Part shown: piece by piece, positions 7,387 to 9,194 of the stretch
Layout: every line of letters starts with the position of its first letter
How positions within the stretch are numbered: the first letter of the stretch is position 1
Source: JANNXQ01 sp031425095
GTDB taxonomy: Bacteria > Verrucomicrobiota > Verrucomicrobiia > Chthoniobacterales > Chthoniobacteraceae
NCBI GenBank assembly: GCA_031425095.1
Contig: JANPIS010000495.1
Span: 1-9,194, forward strand
Direction of reading: 5' to 3'
DNA: 9,194 nt
Made by a program: the position numbers and the translations under genes
The notes under the pieces: generated by a model
What the model saw: the letters and a program-made list of their open reading frames with translations, nothing else
What the model was told of the DNA's origin: nothing
Database searches by the model: none

Positions 7387-8250
7387 TTACCGCGCGTGTG
7401 TCCCGCTGCTACGCGGGGCTTGCCGAACGTTGGGCCGATCTTGTCCACGCGAACCGACGACTTTGCTCTCGCGCTCCGCGACGAGCTGCAGCGTCTCGCG
7501 GATCGCCTGCGCATCCACCGCGATGGCGAGATGGGAAAAGGCACGCTGATCCGCGCCAACGCGGCGAATGATCATCCCCACCAGTTCCGGCCGACCTCCG
7601 CGGCCCGTCGTGAAAACGGGCGCGCCGCTGTCGCCGGGATAGACATCGGCATTGATGAGAAACAACCCCTGCGCACCCGCCGAGCCCACCGGATACGAGG
7701 CCACCCGGCCCGTGCGCAGAATGGGAAACGCGCCCGCGGTGCCGGGCAGCACCTCCGGAAATCCGAGGAACGACACCTCGGCGCCTGCGCGCAACGTCTC
7801 CGAGCGGCTGGCGACGGATCCTTCATCGAGAAACGAGTGCAGCGGGATGAGGTCCGCAGCGGCTTCGGGTAACTTCAACGCGAAAGCGGCCAGATCCTGC
7901 CGTGGGTGACGCACGTAGAAGCGCTCGCGCCCACGCCGCGGTTGATAGCGCACGGCGAACGCCTCGGGCTCGCCCAGCTCGTCAGGCATCCGAACGGCGA
8001 AAGCCAAAGGACCACGGCCCACGGACTCAATGACATGGACCGAGGTCACGACTACCGGCGTCATCCGACCCGGAGCCCGCGCATCCCGACACCCCACGAC
8101 GAACCCCGTGCCCATCCCCTTCGGCGTCGCGAGCGGATAGGTGGACCACATCATCCGCTCGACGGTGTTGAGGCGCCGATCACCAAGCGCTGGCCCCGCG
8201 CAGCCCGAGGCCAGGACCAGCGTGAGCACGCCGAGCAGGCATTTCGTCAT
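7387..8250 (-). CDS. Trypsin-like (S1-fold) serine protease lipoprotein
   Basis: A 287-residue predicted secreted protease. Residues 1-16 form a signal peptide with lipobox LASGC, lipidated Cys17. A complete catalytic triad can be placed: His72 in VTSVHVIES, Asp119 in HPRQDLAAFAL and Ser208 in YPGDSGAPVF. These are spaced as in the chymotrypsin/DegP-like fold. It lacks a PDZ domain, and the last 30 residues or so (about 258-287) are polar and basic and probably disordered. It likely acts in the periplasm attached to a membrane, in quality control or processing of an envelope protein; the substrate is unknown. It is the first gene of the six-gene minus-strand cluster, so its upstream region probably holds the cluster promoter. 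The ATG at 8250 is set by the signal peptide; the nearest GGAGG is 16 bases away and lies in a hairpin. Confidence 0.9.
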   Translation of the reverse strand: MTKCLLGVLTLVLASGCAGPALGDRRLNTVERMMWSTYPLATPKGMGTGFVVGCRDARAPGRMTPVVVTSVHVIESVGRGPLAFAVRMPDELGEPEAFAVRYQPRRGRERFYVRHPRQDLAAFALKLPEAAADLIPLHSFLDEGSVASRSETLRAGAEVSFLGFPEVLPGTAGAFPILRTGRVASYPVGSAGAQGLFLINADVYPGDSGAPVFTTGRGGRPELVGMIIRRVGADQRAFSHLAIAVDAQAIRETLQLVAERESKVVGSRGQDRPNVRQAPRSSGTHAR

Positions 8251-8255
8251 GGGAA

Positions 8256-8270
8256 GAGGATCGCATCCTC
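8256..8270. promoter_or_regulatory. Small inverted repeat in the protease 5' leader
   Basis: GAGGAT and ATCCTC flank a 3-base loop, 5 bases before the protease start codon. On the minus-strand transcript the 5' arm overlaps the only GGAGG near the gene, so the hairpin could hide a ribosome binding site or simply be chance. The rest of the 191-base divergent gap (8251-8441) shows no promoter I would trust for either gene. Confidence 0.25.
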
Positions 8271-8441
8271 CGTCTTTGTGTGCGAACCATCACTTGTCCG
8301 ATCCTCGCCATGAGTTGCCCGCGGCGTCGAACCCCACGGCATTTTTCCGCGGACAAATTCCGGGCGGAGAAACTCAAAGGGCGCGTAGCGTGCGGCTGCC
8401 CAATAGGCGAGTCTTCCGCTTGCAGAGGGACACGCCAAGCC

Positions 8442-9194
8442 ATGCCGAAGACCTTCAATTGCCAAATCGCCGACCGCCTCGAAGAAGCGGCGCGCATTCT
8501 CGCCGAGCAAGGTGCGAATCGCTTCCGCGCGGAGGCCTATCACCGCGCGGCGGAGACTTTGCAGACACACTCCGAGCCTGCCTCGGAGATATTTTCCAAG
8601 GAAGGCCTGGACGGATTGGAAAAGCTGCCGGGCATCGGCATGAGCATTGCGCGATCGATTCGTGACATCCTCCTGCACGGAAGGCTCGCGATGCTGGAGC
8701 GGCTGCGTGGCGCGAGCGATCCGTGGCATCTGCTGAGTTCCGTGCCGGGCATCGGAGCGGTGCTCGCCGCAAAGATCCATGACGATCTCGGGATCGAGAC
8801 GCTGGAGGAACTCGAGATGGCGGCGCATGATGGACGGCTCGAAACGCTGGCGGGCGTGGGCGCAAAGCGTCTGACCGGCATCCGCGACTCGCTCGCCCAA
8901 AGGCTGGGTCGCGTGCGTCCGCCTGCCCACAATGGGGTCGAGAAGCACGAGCCGTCGGTGACCGAACTGCTCGACGTGGATGCCGAGTATCGCCGGGAGG
9001 CGGCGGCCGGTGGGCTGAAGAAAATCGCGCCGCGCCGCTTCAATCCCTCTGGCGAGGCGTGGCTCCCGATCCTGCACACCACTCGCGGTGAGCATCACTA
9101 CACGGTGCTTTTCTCCAACACGGCGCACGCGCACGAGCAGGAGAAGACCCGCGACTGGGTGGTGATCTACTGCGACGGGCACGAGCACGACTGG
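8442..9194 (+). CDS. PolX-N-terminus-like helix-hairpin-helix protein (3' end cut by window edge)
   Basis: 251 codons are visible, open to the right edge. The N-terminus (IADRLEEAARILAEQGANRF followed by RAEAYHRAAETL, residues 9-40) matches the 8-kDa-like HhH domain of PolX/DNA polymerase beta. Hairpin motifs follow: LEKLPGIGMSIARSI (59-73), LLSSVPGIGAVLAAKI (97-112) and a third, weaker one, LETLAGVGAKRLTGI (133-147). In PolX enzymes a nucleotidyltransferase palm with a GGS/GS motif would come next. Here residues 170-251 instead read SVTELLDVDAEYRREA, then KKIAPRRFNPSGEAWLPIL and a YTVLFSNTAHAHE stretch, with no polymerase motif. It is therefore likely a stand-alone structure-binding DNA protein, possibly for repair. 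It is divergent from the protease. A weak GAGG lies 13 bases before the ATG; the start is otherwise set by the domain N-terminus. Confidence 0.85.
   Translation, partial: MPKTFNCQIADRLEEAARILAEQGANRFRAEAYHRAAETLQTHSEPASEIFSKEGLDGLEKLPGIGMSIARSIRDILLHGRLAMLERLRGASDPWHLLSSVPGIGAVLAAKIHDDLGIETLEELEMAAHDGRLETLAGVGAKRLTGIRDSLAQRLGRVRPPAHNGVEKHEPSVTELLDVDAEYRREAAAGGLKKIAPRRFNPSGEAWLPILHTTRGEHHYTVLFSNTAHAHEQEKTRDWVVIYCDGHEHDW

Noticed and set aside
6580..7872. 430-codon open frame on the plus strand across three minus-strand genes
   Set aside because: It is antisense to the BCAM0308-family gene, the 94-residue gene and part of the protease, and has no recognisable domain. The minus-strand genes fit known families.
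8326..8346. T-loop-like GGGGTTCGA on the minus strand, a possible tRNA or tmRNA end
   Set aside because: The flanking bases do not pair as a T stem and no acceptor, D or anticodon arm is found around it.
8247..9188. 313-codon open frame on the minus strand over the HhH gene
   Set aside because: The plus strand over the same region encodes clear HhH motifs, so the minus-strand frame is a shadow.
1..9194. CRISPR array, insertion sequence or prophage element
   Set aside because: No regularly spaced repeats, transposase or integrase, or terminal inverted repeats were seen; codon use looks even across the window.

Overview
This is a GC-rich, gene-dense stretch of a bacterial chromosome with nine genes; two are cut by the window edges. 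There are no rRNA or tRNA genes, insertion sequences or CRISPR arrays, and no gene-free stretch longer than about 220 bases. Most starts lack a clear Shine-Dalgarno sequence. The lipoproteins with lipoboxes and the large multi-PAS sensor point to a Gram-negative environmental bacterium. The gene mix (DUF1328 protein, short lipoprotein, BCAM0308-type zinc-ribbon protein, fused AI-2E-type transporter) would fit a verrucomicrobial genome, but that is only a tentative inference.

Layout. (1) 1-2758, minus strand: a two-component pair, a 782-residue four-PAS sensor histidine kinase followed 4 bases later by a NarL/FixJ-type response regulator that runs off the left edge. The fourth PAS domain resembles the haem-binding PAS of FixL and keeps the haem-ligand His and the distal Arg. 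(2) 2759-2974: a divergent control region with a perfect 13-base palindrome. (3) 2975-5371, plus strand: an AI-2E/PerM-family membrane protein fused to a B12-binding-like domain (lacking the cobalamin-ligand His) and a C-terminal GAF domain, an unusual transporter-sensor fusion. A hairpin lies between it and the next, convergent gene. (4) 5405-8250, minus strand: six closely spaced genes, read in transcription order as a trypsin-like serine protease lipoprotein, a BCAM0308-family zinc-ribbon protein, an unrecognised 94-residue protein, a VIT1/CCC1-type Fe/Mn transporter, a small helical lipoprotein and a DUF1328 membrane peptide. (5) 8442-9194, plus strand: a helix-hairpin-helix protein resembling the N-terminus of PolX polymerases but without the expected polymerase palm, cut by the right edge.

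How they may work together: the kinase/regulator pair probably senses oxygen or redox state and controls transcription. The six-gene cluster looks like an envelope and metal stress cassette. BCAM0308 is named after a gene that, by its locus number, lies in the low-oxygen-activated locus of Burkholderia cenocepacia, so a link between the oxygen-sensor-like kinase and the stress cassette is a reasonable but untested hypothesis.
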